Of a stretch of 64,000 nt of DNA, positions 35,101-46,600 are shown piece after piece (the first letter of the stretch is position 1; the number at the start of each line of letters is the position of its first letter). The stretch is from Diplodia intermedia (Eukaryota; Ascomycota; Dothideomycetes; Botryosphaeriales; Botryosphaeriaceae). The notes beneath the pieces were generated by a model. That model worked only from the letters and a program-made list of their open reading frames with translations, searched no databases and had not been told where the DNA came from. The stretch spans positions 1 to 64,000 of the forward strand of contig JAKEKT010000041.1 in assembly GCA_021495925.1 (NCBI GenBank), read 5' to 3'. A program made the translations under genes and the position numbers.

Positions 35101-35399
35101 ACGACGCGACTCTCCGTAGCCTCTGAGGTCAGAGCCTTGCGATTCGTCAGCTCAAGCAGGCTAGGCTCCGTAAGTTCGCGGATATCAGAAAGCGGACGCG
35201 TTAGAGTCGACCACGCGGGTGCCGGGTGCATTTGTAGAGCAGGGTTTCTTGGGACAAGCACCTCGTGGTTCTGCGCCGATCGAGGCCGCGGGTGGAGTGC
35301 ACTTTTCGGAAGTGCTGAATACGAAGGCTGAGGACGGATGAGTGAACGCGGGGGCCCCTTTTCGGGAGGAGGTTGAACTGATTCTGGAGCCCTCAGCAT
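32145..35399 (-). CDS. Arrestin-related protein with long low-complexity ends
   Basis: Six exons on the minus strand, 35399-34184, 34128-33902, 33850-33664, 33616-33562, 33511-33469 and 33416-32145, join to 999 residues. An in-frame stop lies just upstream of the ATG. Residues 1-240 are disordered, Ser/Pro/Arg-rich. The arrestin N-domain spans about 245-410 (HPRIAVDIQLAAPLFVGG through LSVYDPEKAL). The C-domain covers about 425-575, with VWVSGTCIFVDVHIANNS, ELQLERDILCYKH and VTVQLPIVLIHMKNSLDVVPNS. Small exons of 55 and 43 bases code the middle of the C-domain. The final 400 residues are Ser/Gly/His-rich with long Gly and His runs. Fungal arrestin-related adaptors link plasma-membrane cargo to Rsp5-type ubiquitin ligases, normally through PPxY motifs. 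I see no clear PPxY, so the partner is uncertain. The exons could be mistaken for two or three separate genes. Confidence 0.92.
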
Positions 35400-38116
35400 C
35401 TCACGGCGCCAGACCAGCTAAGTCAAGTGAGATACCATGAAGCCTGTTTGTGGGCGGGCCAGCCGTGGCGAAGTCGACGCCCGGAGCGACAGGGTGCGAT
35501 CTCAACTGGCGGCGGTGTTAGACGTGGAGAGGCGCAGGTCTGGGAAGCCGGTTACTGGGTGCATGGAAGAACCCGCGACGCGCTTAAGTGGTATACTGCA
35601 TAGTTCTGACCCGCAAACTTGTGTCGATTGGTGAGGTGAATGCTGTGAAGTGGAGGGTCAATCCGCCGGGCTGGATAGACCGCTCGGGCGGGGGATCTGA
35701 GGTGTTCGCTCTTGCCGTTTGGTACGGCTTCCCGCAACAGCAGCCACGACGATGCGCGGGCCTAAGCAAAGAGAGCCACGCCCTTTCTTTCCGCGACAGG
35801 AAGGAGAGCTTGCCGAGAAAGCATATGTACGCTTTCCACCTCGCATTCAAGCAGTCGACCGCATCCATGGATTTCTGCCTTGGAGCGCTCATCATTGAGA
35901 GCTTGCGTGGGCTTCAAACCATCCTGCTCTCTGCGTGGGTGTTGGAGGAAGTATGCGCAGAAGATTCATGAGCTGCCCAAAATGGATTTATCCCCCGGTG
36001 CGACATGACTGCGGTGATAGCTACCATTGGACCGCAACCCCCCAGACCCAGTATCAAGATCCCCCACGACAGCAATTCTCAGACACCAATGCCAGTACAT
36101 CTTTATGCATTGTTCACTGGTGTGTTATGCGGTCTATCCATCCTGCGAGTTGGTATCCTGGACGATGCGAAAGGAAAGACGGCCACCCAAACGTTTTCCA
36201 GATGCTCGGATTTGCACGTGCTGCGGATCCTACTCGCTTCCCGATATATGGCATAATTCCTTGGTTGGGTCTCTGAATTTAATTGGTCTGGTGCTCTTGG
36301 GGCTGAATGCAAGGTTAAGCCAGGCCACAAGATACGCTGCAGCTTATCTTCAGCTCACGCTTATTGTCGGCGTACCCAGAATCTGAGTGAATCAACTGCA
36401 TCTCGATAGGTGCGTGTGCGCCCCTACTTCGATTTACTGTAATTGGTGGACAAGGTCATAGCTTCTGGTCCAATAGGTGCCACGCATACTTCTAACAACA
36501 GGAGCGCTCGACGTCTTGAAACGATACGCTGCGTGTGAGACGGTTGTATATCCAATGCTACGATGATCGGACGCCTATAACAGTATCAGTAGCCGCCCGG
36601 AACGGTGATATGGTGGCAATAAATTGCTGCTGCTGCTCGCCTCGGCGTAAGTGGTGGGCAGGAGACGCGGAGATGCAAGTAGTAGAACTACGAACTGCGG
36701 TTCAGGTCCTCCGTCTCCAGGGAACGAAGGCGGCACAGTCAGACGTCCTGGGATCGAGGCCGCGTCTAGTGGTGTCGGAGATCGGGTCCCGCAAACTGGT
36801 GGAATTGCGAGCGGCATCATAGCATCATTCCCTACCATCACGCGCACACGTCTTCCAAACCGACCGGCTCTGCGTCCCAGGCATTAGGGGGAACAGTGGT
36901 GCGGCAACACTGGCGATGAAGCGGAAGGATGGAGAGCACGCGCGCTGCAATGGGCATGGCGCACAGGTACATCACGCCAGGCTATGCCCCCTCCGTCACC
37001 ACCAGCCGGCGACGCTGAAGCTCTCGGGCTGGGCGGGGTACAGCCGAGAGCAGGTGACCCAACATACGGACTCGAGCCACCGACAGGCTGATGCAAAACG
37101 TGCGCAGAGAGGCCAGGCCAGAGGTCAGGGATGGGCAGCAGGCGTTCGCTGGCGTCACGGGCGGCCAACACAGACCCGCCTGCCTCGCCCGAGCCATCGC
37201 CAAAGGTCACCCGCCGCGGAGAGTGTGGGGTGCAGCCGACTCGCGCTGCAACGCGCGTTCGCAGCAGAAGACGTCAGCAGCCGGGCTGCGCTGGGAGAAG
37301 AGCGGCGGGCGGGCGCGAGGGAAGGTTCTCTTCTTGAGCGAGCGCATGGAACTGCTCCACTGCGCAGCGCTGGCGAGCTCCGAGGAGAAAGCGGACGTGC
37401 ACGTGGGCGCTTGGCCGCTCTCAGCAAAGGAATCCCGGCGGGCGCAGACGCCACGGGCGCTGAGTGGTGAGCATGGCCGGCTGCACGCGGGGTCGGGTCG
37501 TGGGCAGGCGTGCTGCTGCTGCAGCTGCAGCGGTTCGCTCGAATCGCCGTCGTCAGGCAGCGCGGAGGGCCAGGCTGGAGGCTGAGGAAACGGGCGCGGT
37601 GCGTGGCAGCTCAGGCGGGCAGGGGCCGCGGCGCGGTGCGGGTCGGGGTCGATGGCGCTGATTGGGCGGCGCGGGAGGCCTGGCGGACGAGGGGCAGGCC
37701 ACAGCGATGGGCGCTGCTCTCCAGGCCTCGCAGCGGCGCGGCGGGCGGACTTTGAGGTCGGCGGCGCGCTCGGGGAGGCAGCGCGCGGCCCGACGCAAGA
37801 GGGCGGGCGGCGGCGCTCTGGTGAAAAAGTCTGCGGGCGGGCTCCGACGTCGCATCTTGGCCTCCAAAGACTTTGAAATCCCCCGGGCCTGCTCCCTCTG
37901 GTCCGCTCTGTTTCCATTACCCAACGTCTTACCTCACGCCAACTTTGCCCGCCCATCCACCGTCAACGCGAGGTTATCTTTCTATTATCAACATTATCAA
38001 ACGCCCCGACAAACAGACTCACGTCAAGCGCCCCGGATCGCCCGAATCGGCGCAGAAGCGCGCGTGCCCCCCCGACTTTCGCGTCTGTCCCGCCGCCTGA
38101 CTGGCCCAGGGCGCAG
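35400..38116. other. Long divergent intergenic region (2.7 kb)
   Basis: This lies between the arrestin-like gene (minus) and the bZIP gene (plus). The left part (35400-36880) has average composition and no gene I can support. The right part (36880-37860) is strongly GC-rich with chance frames on both strands, including an ATTGG at 37661. From 37880 to 38116 it is C-rich with a pyrimidine-rich leader-like stretch before the bZIP ATG. Confidence 0.5.
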
Positions 38117-39662
38117 ATGGGCGATAACAACACCGCCAAAGATACGCCTGCCGCAGTAGGCAAGTCGGAGGAGCCGTCGAGGGATGGCTCGGCCAGCTCT
38201 ATCGCGACCACCCCCGAGCCCGAGGCGGAGTCATATAGCGCCCAGGAGCAGCCCCAGCAGCAGCAGAAGCGCAAGGGTGGTCGTAAACCTGTGAGCTCTC
38301 CACCACTCGTGCACATACTTCGCACCCCGCGCAATGTCTCGCCCTCCGGTGCTAACTAAGCGTCGCAAGATCTATGCCACGTCTGAGGAACGCAAGCAGC
38401 GCAATCGCCAGGCCCAGGCTGCCTTCCGCGAGCGCCGCACCGAGTATATCAAGCAATTGGAGAGCACCATCAAGCATCATGAGGAGACGCTGCAGACCCT
38501 GCAGCAGAACCATCGCAGTGCTGCAGATGAATGCCTGATGCTTAGGTATAAGAACTCCCTGCTGGAGCGGATCCTGCTGGAGAAAGGTACGCCCACCTGG
38601 GTGCTTCCATAGCTACACCGAGTCTGATACCCAATACCCCACAGGCATTGATGTCCAGGCCGAGCTCCGTGCAAAGACGGGCAGCCCGCACTTGGGTCCT
38701 ACCCGCGTGCCGCCCCCAGGATCCGCCGTGCAACCGCCAATGCAAAGGGCCATTATGAACCGGCACCAGCAGGCGCGTCGCTCTTTTGCAGGCTTCCCCC
38801 AGAAGGTTGAAGGCGTGCAGGGCTCGCCGCTCGCCCAACCGGATGGTTCAGTGCCAAACCATTCACCGCATTCACAGCCTACTCCTGCTTCTCACATGTC
38901 TTCCCCGTCGACTTCTGCCACGAAGTCGCCGAATTTCATTCCTACCATTTCGCCCAATATTGGGCCAGTGTCTCAGTCGCAGCAGCAGCAGCAGCCTCCC
39001 CAACAACCACAACCACAGCAGCAGCAGCAGCAATTACGTCCACAGCCCGCTAGGTCACAGTACAACCCGCTTCCGCCCCAACGTCCCTCGTCTCTGAACA
39101 CGCAGTTCTCGGTGGGCAGCGGCCTGCCTAGCGCGTCGTCGGTCAACAGCGCAGCAGGGAACGGTATTTCGGGGAATGGGAACGGACCGTCCGCCTTCTA
39201 CCCGTCACCGTTCCAAAGCCACATGGACCAGCTCGGCAAGTTGTCCCGCTCCCTGATACATGCCCTTAGGCATAGAGCTCTGTTCGTCCTAGATTGACCT
39301 CCGTGCATATAGAACAGGAATACGATGCGCAAGCCGACATGATCGACGACCGAGACGCCAGCGAACACTCCGCCTCCACCGCACCATACCCGCCGCAGTT
39401 CCCGCCCAACATGCAGCCGCAGGGCACACCGCAGCTCCAAGGACAAGGGGCTGGGCAGATGGCGCCACAACAATTCCAGGGCCAGGACCAATACACGTCG
39501 CCACAGGCGCTGCAGCCGACAGATGGCCAGCACAGTGGCTATGCGGTGTCGGGAAACATAAACCACGGCTTCGACCCTTACGATCCGATTCTCGACGCCG
39601 ACCCATTCGGACTCTCGGCCAGCATGCACTTCCCGACCCAGTTCTCGTACCAGACGGGATGA
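38117..39662 (+). CDS. bZIP transcription factor, Yap/AP-1-like
   Basis: Exons 38117-38290, 38361-38586, 38645-39235 and 39313-39662 give 446 residues. The basic region RKQRNRQAQAAFRERR (69-84) has the Yap signature N73, Q77, A79, F80, R81, in place of the Ala/Ser at the equivalent positions of Gcn4-type proteins. A leucine-zipper helix follows (YIKQLESTIKHHEETLQTLQ). The next conserved block, CLMLRYKNSLLERILLEKGIDVQAEL, extends the helix. The rest is Gln/Pro/Ser-rich, with a conserved-looking acidic C-terminus (EQEYDAQADMIDDRD, DPILDADPFG). I see no paired cysteine-rich redox domains as in Yap1, so an oxidative-stress sensor role is not supported. The third intron begins GGCAAGT, a GC donor. 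It is needed to join codon phase 1 to the acceptor at 39312; no GT donor nearby gives the right phase. Confidence 0.9.
38980..39033 (+). repeat. CAG/CAA-rich tract in the bZIP gene
   Basis: Two glutamine runs separated by a Pro/Gln spacer in the transactivation-like part of the protein. Confidence 0.7.
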
Positions 39663-40367
39663 ATGTACAGACGCAATGGCGCTCTTCACTTCGGATGCAC
39701 GAGTTGACGAGACCTATTTTGGACCAAAAGTATCACTTGTAATGTAGCGGGCGTTTTTGCGGGCCAGGGTCAGGGCCAAGGAAAAGGGAAAATTGGGCAT
39801 CCAGAGGCGTCGTGAGACGGGCTCTGGGGCGAATGTACAGTCAGTTGATCGGGGACAGTCAGCCGAGCAGTTGTACACGGCGCAAGCGCGCAGGAAGTGC
39901 AGGAACCACGGCTTGGGATCGTCCTGATGCGCCGGCTCGCCCCGATGTACATACGTAGCTATTCCACAGACAAGCTGCCGGCACGCTGCGTCATGCGGCT
40001 GGCGGCCGAGCGAGGAATGCATTGCTGTCCCAATTGGTGCTGTGCAAGCCGTGAAAAGTGCGTGTTTTGGCGAGAATGGGGGTGCCGTGTTGCTGCGAAG
40101 GCCGTCTGCAGTCTGGTCTGGCGTCTTGTTCCGCTCGCTTAGGCTTGGCCCGACCACAATGAGATAATTTCGTCAACGTCCAACCACGTCCCGGCTCGAC
40201 GACACCACCCATCGTCCTCGACCGCCCATACACGTCCTCGCACCCGCGACATCAGACGGAGAGTCCAGATCCTTTGCTCCCGGGGTCCGACTCTCGCACT
40301 TTTCTCCAGATCCCGACCAGAGTGCGTTCCTAGAAGGACAAGCGCGAAAGGCGCTTTCTTCATCGCC
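39663..40367. other. Intergenic region upstream of the STM1-like gene
   Basis: 705 bases. The second half (40150-40367) is C/T-rich and is the likely promoter and leader of the STM1-like gene. No exon was recognised. Confidence 0.5.
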
Positions 40368-41719
40368 ATGTCTGGCAGCATCGCATCCAAGGTCAGTCCC
40401 GCCATCGCTGCGTCCACCCCGGGCCTGCAGCCCGAAATCCGCAGCTTCTGCGTCCGTCAATGCTCGATTTTTGCTAACTGGCGCCGCCCGCAGAACCTCT
40501 ACGAGCTCCTGGGTAACTCACTTGCGACCCCGCAAACGCGTTCGCAACTTTCATCTCACAGTTTTCGCTAGGCAATGACCCGGAGCTCGACCCCGAGAGG
40601 AGACAGCCTGAGCCGCCTACCAAGGCCATTGACAAGCCCGCTGCCCGCGCCGGCAAGCGCAACGCTGGCGCCGAGGCCCCGCTCAAGGACGCTCGCGCCC
40701 CCGCTCCCCGCGGTGGCCGCCAGCAGTTCGGCGGCAGCGAGGGAGGTAAGAACGCAGAAAACAGCGAAGCTCCCGTCCATATCACAACGTGCATCGAGCG
40801 CAGACGGCCGCAGCCTTCGCAATTGACGTGAACCGCGGCTGACGCGTACCCCGCAGCTTTCCGCGACCGCAACGCTGGCAGCGCCAATAACCGTGGCAAG
40901 CCGACCGAGGATGGCCTTCGTCAGGACCGCCACTCCAACCGCCTGAGAGGTGAGTTGCGCACATGACACTTACTGTCTCAGGTCTAACTGAACGTAGGCG
41001 AGCAGCGTGGTGGACGCGGTGGCCGTGGCGGTGCCCGCGGCGATCGTCAGAGCCGCACTGGTGTCTCGTAAGAAAGCCAATTATCCAACTGCATCCGATG
41101 ACATGATCTCTAACCCGATTGCAGCGATCACCCCAAGCAAGTCCAGCACGGCTGGGGCGGTGAGGATGGCAACAAGGAACTTGCCGACGAGCAGGCCGGC
41201 GAGGCCATTGCCAAGCAGGAGGAGGATGCCGCCGCTGGCGACGCTGCCGAGGCTGAGGCCGCTGAGGCCGCTGAGGAGGAGAAGGTCAAGAGCTACGACG
41301 ACTACCTCGCTGAGATCATGGAGAAGAAGGCTGCTCTCGGCGGCAACGTCGACGTCCGCAAGCCTAACGAGGGCGCCGCCAAGAAGTTCCCCGAGGGCAA
41401 GCCCATCGAGCACGTCGAGGAAGAGGTTTTCTTCGTCGGTGACGGTGGCAAGAAGGGCCGCGAAAGGAGCAAGAAGGAGAAGAACAACCTCGACCTCGGT
41501 GACATCTATGGCCGTGGTGAGGAGCGCGGCGGTTTCCGTGGCGGCCGTGGTGGCCCCCGTGGCGGCGGCCGTGGTGGTCCCCGTGAGGGTGGCTTCCGCG
41601 GCGAAGGCCGTGGCCGTGGCGGCCGCGGTGGCCGCGGTGGTGAGCGTGGCGGTGCCGCCCGTGGTGGTACTCGCGTCAACCTCCAGGACACCAGCGCTTT
41701 CCCCAGCTTGGGCGCATAA
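40368..41719 (+). CDS. STM1: Stm1/HABP4-family ribosome-associated RNA-binding protein
   Basis: Six exons, 40368-40391, 40494-40512, 40572-40745, 40857-40949, 40998-41067 and 41125-41719, give 324 residues. The N-terminus MSGSIASKNLYELLGNDPE is the Stm1 N-terminal motif and is assembled from coding exons of only 24 and 19 bases. A basic Arg/Gly-rich section (GERGG-like, residues 100-125) precedes the hyaluronan/mRNA-binding domain, with HPKQVQHGWGG, KSYDDYLAEIMEKKAALGG and the acidic EAEAAEAAEEEK insert. The C-terminus is a dense RGG box of about 50 residues. Yeast Stm1 and animal SERBP1 occupy the mRNA channel of idle 80S ribosomes and protect them in starvation; the same role is inferred. 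All five junctions keep frame and family order. Many small exons are typical for highly expressed translation genes in this group of fungi. Confidence 0.93.
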
Positions 41720-43619
41720 ACGAGCCGACCGTCGAGCACTCGGCGTATCCTGATCCCAACATGATCGGATCGGACTGAAACCGGATTCACTACTCTATGC
41801 TAGGCTAACTTCGGGCTGCTGGCATCATATCAAGCCTTTTCCCAATATTGCAACTATGATGGACATCGAGGGCTCGTCTTCTCTTGCTGAGAGGAGCTAC
41901 GAGGTGTATTCAATCAAAAAATGGACAGACAGGCAATGTACGAGACCTTTTGCAAAGTGTGTGTCATCCGTTTCCGGTATTTCATGTGATTTTTTTTGTC
42001 TATGGTTAATGCCGCCTTGCTCCTTGACTTTCTAGTCTTATTCCCACCGTGCGGAGAAGGATTGATAAGCGGCTTTTAAGGGAAACTTTCCATGTCTCTA
42101 GTAGCCCAGCAGCCTTGGGTTTTGATGATTCAAAGCAATCAAAACTATGCCCACTCAACAAAGTGCACCCGCTCCTCAATTCCAATGACGGTAACAGATT
42201 TTTGCTGGGTGACCGGCGAAATGGATGACGTGAGGGAATGGCAATAGGCTTGTGTTTTCAGCCTTTCAGTTTCTCGTCACCGCTGCACCCATGCCTGATG
42301 ACGGGGTTGTTTCTTGGTTTTCCCCCATCTTTCCAAGTTCATGCAATGACGCCAACGTACCAACCAGGTCCGTCGGATGACGCGCAGACCACCTTCATCC
42401 CTGCCTGCGGGGGAAAAAACACGACCGGATGAAGTCGCAGCCACGTGCAAAGGGGCACAGGAGATACGCGAGGGGTTAGGGCAGGTAGGAGTGTTATGCG
42501 AACATTCCAACCTTTCTCTGCGCTTTCGTGGTGCCGACACCGCCCGTTGTGATTGAGATTAAGAACACCAGGATAAAGTCTTCCTGTACGGTATCGTTGT
42601 CGTTGTCGAAAGAGTGCATGATCCATTGCGACCGTCATTTTCCACGAAAGACGGAAGCACAACACTCAACAGCTACCAGCAAAAGGGATTTAGTATCCAG
42701 ATATCATGCGAGTGGTAGCTGCTGTTAGCTGCCAAGTTGAGTGAACGCGCAAAGGAGTTCAGGCGGCTGATGGCAACTGCTGCTCCCTTCCATATACCTT
42801 CCGTAACATCAATATCCAAGAGGCAATCGCTACGTCTTGAGCATTCAAGTTGCAGTCCCACAACGACCACGATATCCGGACTGGCCATTTCTGAAGTACT
42901 TCCACATCCACCAATAGCATGTTATTCTCGAGACGATACACCGCGGGGATGAGGCACAATCCTTTCCTATCGCAGAAAGGTGCAAAGGACCTTTGAAAGA
43001 GAGGTTTGAATGATTTTCATTGTTGTACAATAGAATTCGGATCCATGGACCATGGCTGTATCAAGGCATGGAGACCCGGTCGTAACCACCTTTCCTCTGC
43101 TGTGAACCCCTGCTTGCTTGGTCAAATTGCCGCAAACAAGCCAAACAACCCTTATTGCCCATTTCCCGTTTTCCCTTTATTCCCATGCATGACTGACTGA
43201 CGCTTGCTTCTCGTCATTTTAATCGGCGACCCTTTGCCCTTACTCTGGACACCTCGCCCAGCATCCCGATAGCTCCGTCAATACTACCCCGGAAAAGAAA
43301 AGAAGTCGTGGGCCCCTCTCCCTTAATCACACGCCCTCCATACTCAAGTGAAGACATTCAAGAGAAGAGAAATAAGAGGCCATCGTCTTTCCCGATTACC
43401 CCCACCGCTATGGCCCTTTCCGTTTTCGCCCCAAAGTTTCCCAAGTCACTGGAAGGAAAGAAGCGAAAGAGTTTTGACATAGAGGAAGAATGCCCAATAA
43501 GTCTAACCGCAGAGAAAGAGGATAAGAAAAGCCCCATCATAACAAGAGGGCAGCGCTATGAACACCCAACTACTCATACAGAGCCCGGAATAGCTTCGCT
43601 TGAAGCCGAAAGAAATACA
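41720..43619. other. Convergent intergenic region (1.9 kb)
   Basis: This lies between the 3' ends of the STM1-like gene and MOT1. Composition is average to AT-rich, frames are short and no repeat was recognised. The plus-strand frame over 43308-43823 overlaps the end of MOT1 and is taken as chance. Confidence 0.5.
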
Positions 43620-46600
43620 TCAACCCTTCATCGTCGCCAGGAAGTTGTCCAAATCGAATTCCTCCTGGTATTGGCGTTCATCCCAAAGCTCGCCCAATTC
43701 ATCCAAGAAGCCCTTCTTGCCCTTCTCTCTGACTTCGCCGGTCGCGTCAACGGCATCGTCCTCGTGGATGGTATCATTGTTCGCGCCACCTGGGTTGGCC
43801 ATGTCTGCGCCATCCGTCGATAAATTGAAGAGGTCGAGAATCTGATCTGTTTCCATGGTGCCCAATCCGGCATTCTGCTGGTTGACCACTGTGCTGGCAA
43901 CGTCGATCTTGAAACGCTGGAGGCTAAGGATCTTCTCTTCGAGAGTACCGCGAGTGACGATGCGGTAGACATTGACGACCTTCTTCTGACCGATACGGTG
44001 GGCGCGATCCATGGCTTGCATATCCTTTTGCGGATTCCAGTCATGTTCCACGAAAATGACCGTGTCGGCACCAGTAAGGTTCAGGCCCAGACCACCAACG
44101 CTGGTCGTCAGCAACAGAACGTCGTAACTGGGATCCGAGTTGAATTTGTTGACGATCTCCTGGCGACGGCTCGCTTCGACACCACCGTCAAGACGCATGA
44201 ACTGTACCGAGGGCAGCATCTTCTTAAGCACGGTGTCCTGAACCATGTCTAGCATCTCCTTCATCTGACAGAAGATGAGAGCGCGATGAGGGGAAACAGC
44301 CTCGGCAGCATTAGGAATATCGCCATGGCCTGCGCCTTCCGACGGCGTGGTTCCGATACCACAGTCCAAGAGAAGATCGCGGAGCGCATTGAGCTTGGGC
44401 GCATGGGCAGGGTCGGCAAGGCTGCTGCCGCTCTTGGAAAGGTAACCCTGGACATCGTGGTAGCCCTTGTGCTCCGGCTTCATGACAAGCGCCGGCGAGT
44501 TGCATAGCTTGCGCATGTACTGCAGGGCCTGGAAGATGTGCTGCTTGCTTTCCTTGTCACTGCTCGTGGCCTTTTCGGCGATGGTCCTGCCCTCCTTCTT
44601 CGAGAAGTCTTCGAAAAGCTTCCGTTGCAAGTCAGACAGGTCGCAGTAGTAGTTTTGCAGAATCTTGGGCGGGAGGTCATCCAGGACCTCCTCCTTGAGA
44701 CGACGTAGCAGGAATGGCAAGACCTGCTTGTGCAAAGCCTCAATTGCCAGAGCACCGGCCTCCTGCTCCTTGGACGATGACTTGGAAAAGCGCGAAGCCG
44801 CGATGGGCTTGGCAAATCGATCTTGGAAAACCTTCTCCGTACCGAGGAAACCAGGCATGAGGAAGTCAAACAAAGACCAGAGCTCCAGGACATTGTTCTG
44901 GATGGGCGTGCCGGTAAGGATAAGACGGTGATTGGAGATGAGGCGCTTGACAGCGTAGGTGGTTTTCGTCTTACTGTTCTTGATCAGGTGGCCTTCGTCA
45001 AGAACGCAGTAGTTCCAGTTCAGAGGCGCCAGCACCTCGATATCATTACGGCAGATATCGTAGGAAGTGATGACAATGTCGGCCTCGGCAAGCTCGCTAC
45101 GGACCTTGGCACGCTCTGCAGGCGGGCCCACGTAGGCGACGGGATTCAAGAAGGGGGCGTAGGTGCGGATTTCCTGCTGCCAATGACCGGAAAGAGTGGG
45201 CGGGCAGACAATCAACGATGGTAGACGACGTGCATCAGGCGACTCTGTCTTCTTGTACTCCTCTTCACGATTGTGGTGGTCGCTTGCAACGATGCAGATA
45301 GTCTGCAAGGTCTTTCCAAGACCCATGTCGTCGCAAAGAATACCGTGCAGATGGTAGCGGTTGAGGAAAGCAAGCCAGTTGACGCCATCTTGCTGGTAGG
45401 AGCGAAGCTCTGCCTTGATCGCGACTGGGATCTCGAACGGCTCGACCTTCTTCGCATCAAGCATCTGAGCGATGAACTTCCGCTCACGATCTCTACCCTT
45501 CAAAAGCTCTTGTGAAAGGCCTGGCGGGTCAGGTATGCCGGCTTCAAGGGGCACGAGCTTGACAAGGGTGGCGAATGTCGTCGTTGCGATCAGACGGACG
45601 TCGTTGTCAGAATCGCTCATACGGCCCAGGACAGGGACGATGAGGAAAATGACGTACGGCAGAATTCCGTCCTCCATGACATGGATGAGATGGTAGATGC
45701 ACTCGATGACTCCCTGCCGGCAATGAACGTCAACCGGATTGCTGATTGACGGCATAACCTTCTCAACAAGCATGGTGATGCCCTGAACCGTCATGACGCT
45801 GCAAATGGTTGCGAAACATTTTGCTGCAGCGTAGCGAAGGACCGAAAGCTTTGATTGCAGTGCTCTTGCGATGAGCGGAAGCAAATCGAGAACAAAGGCG
45901 TGCAGGTCGGTGTGGAACCTGCCGACCAATGCGCGTAGTGTGGAGAGACCGTCGACAACCTCTTGTCCGAGAACGTTGTCCGGATCCCTAATGTCGCTTG
46001 GCAGCTCGTCAGCCGTGAACGCCTGCTTGATGGGCTCTTCGATGAGAGTGCGAAGGATGGGGATCCTCTCGAACAGCTGGCTGCCAAAGTTAACGACCAT
46101 TTGCTCTAGGGCTTCCTTTGCACCGCGCCTGGTGATGCGAGCTGCCTTAGCCTCCCTTTCAAACTTAGCCGCGTCAGGATGATCCCTGATGTCTTCTTCT
46201 TTCTTGAGGGAGAGGATACCAACTTCCACGTCGGCATTGACGTGGAACTCGGGAGTCTCGGCAGTCTCCATACAGCAAAACTTGACGAGGTTTCCGACAA
46301 CCTTCTCGACAACAACGCGCTTGCCGCTGGCAGCAACGTGATCAACGAGGACTGCAACGGCGGCTGCAGATCGCTTCTGCAGTTCTTGATTCTCTTCGTT
46401 CTTGACGCTGTCCATCATACCCTTGATGGTCAGCGCCGGTTTCTTCGGAATATCCCGGAATGCGACGATTGCCGCAGCTGAAGCAGCCTTGATGCGAATG
46501 TCCCTTTCTTGCTTCACAGCCTTGGCCTCGTCGATGGCGTATTGGACGTCCTGCTGAGCAGCAACCAATGGCTGGGTCGCGGCGACGCGGCTGGCTGGCG

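Noticed and set aside
37207..37956. Minus-strand frame of 249 codons upstream of the bZIP gene
   Set aside because: Same cause: the GC-rich promoter tract gives long frames on both strands.
41007..41753. Plus-strand frame of 248 codons inside the STM1-like gene
   Set aside because: Out-of-frame reading of the RGG-coding exon. The in-frame exons give the conserved Stm1 protein.
43308..43823. Plus-strand frame of 171 codons at the end of MOT1
   Set aside because: More than a third is antisense to the conserved MOT1 C-terminus and the rest has no recognisable features.
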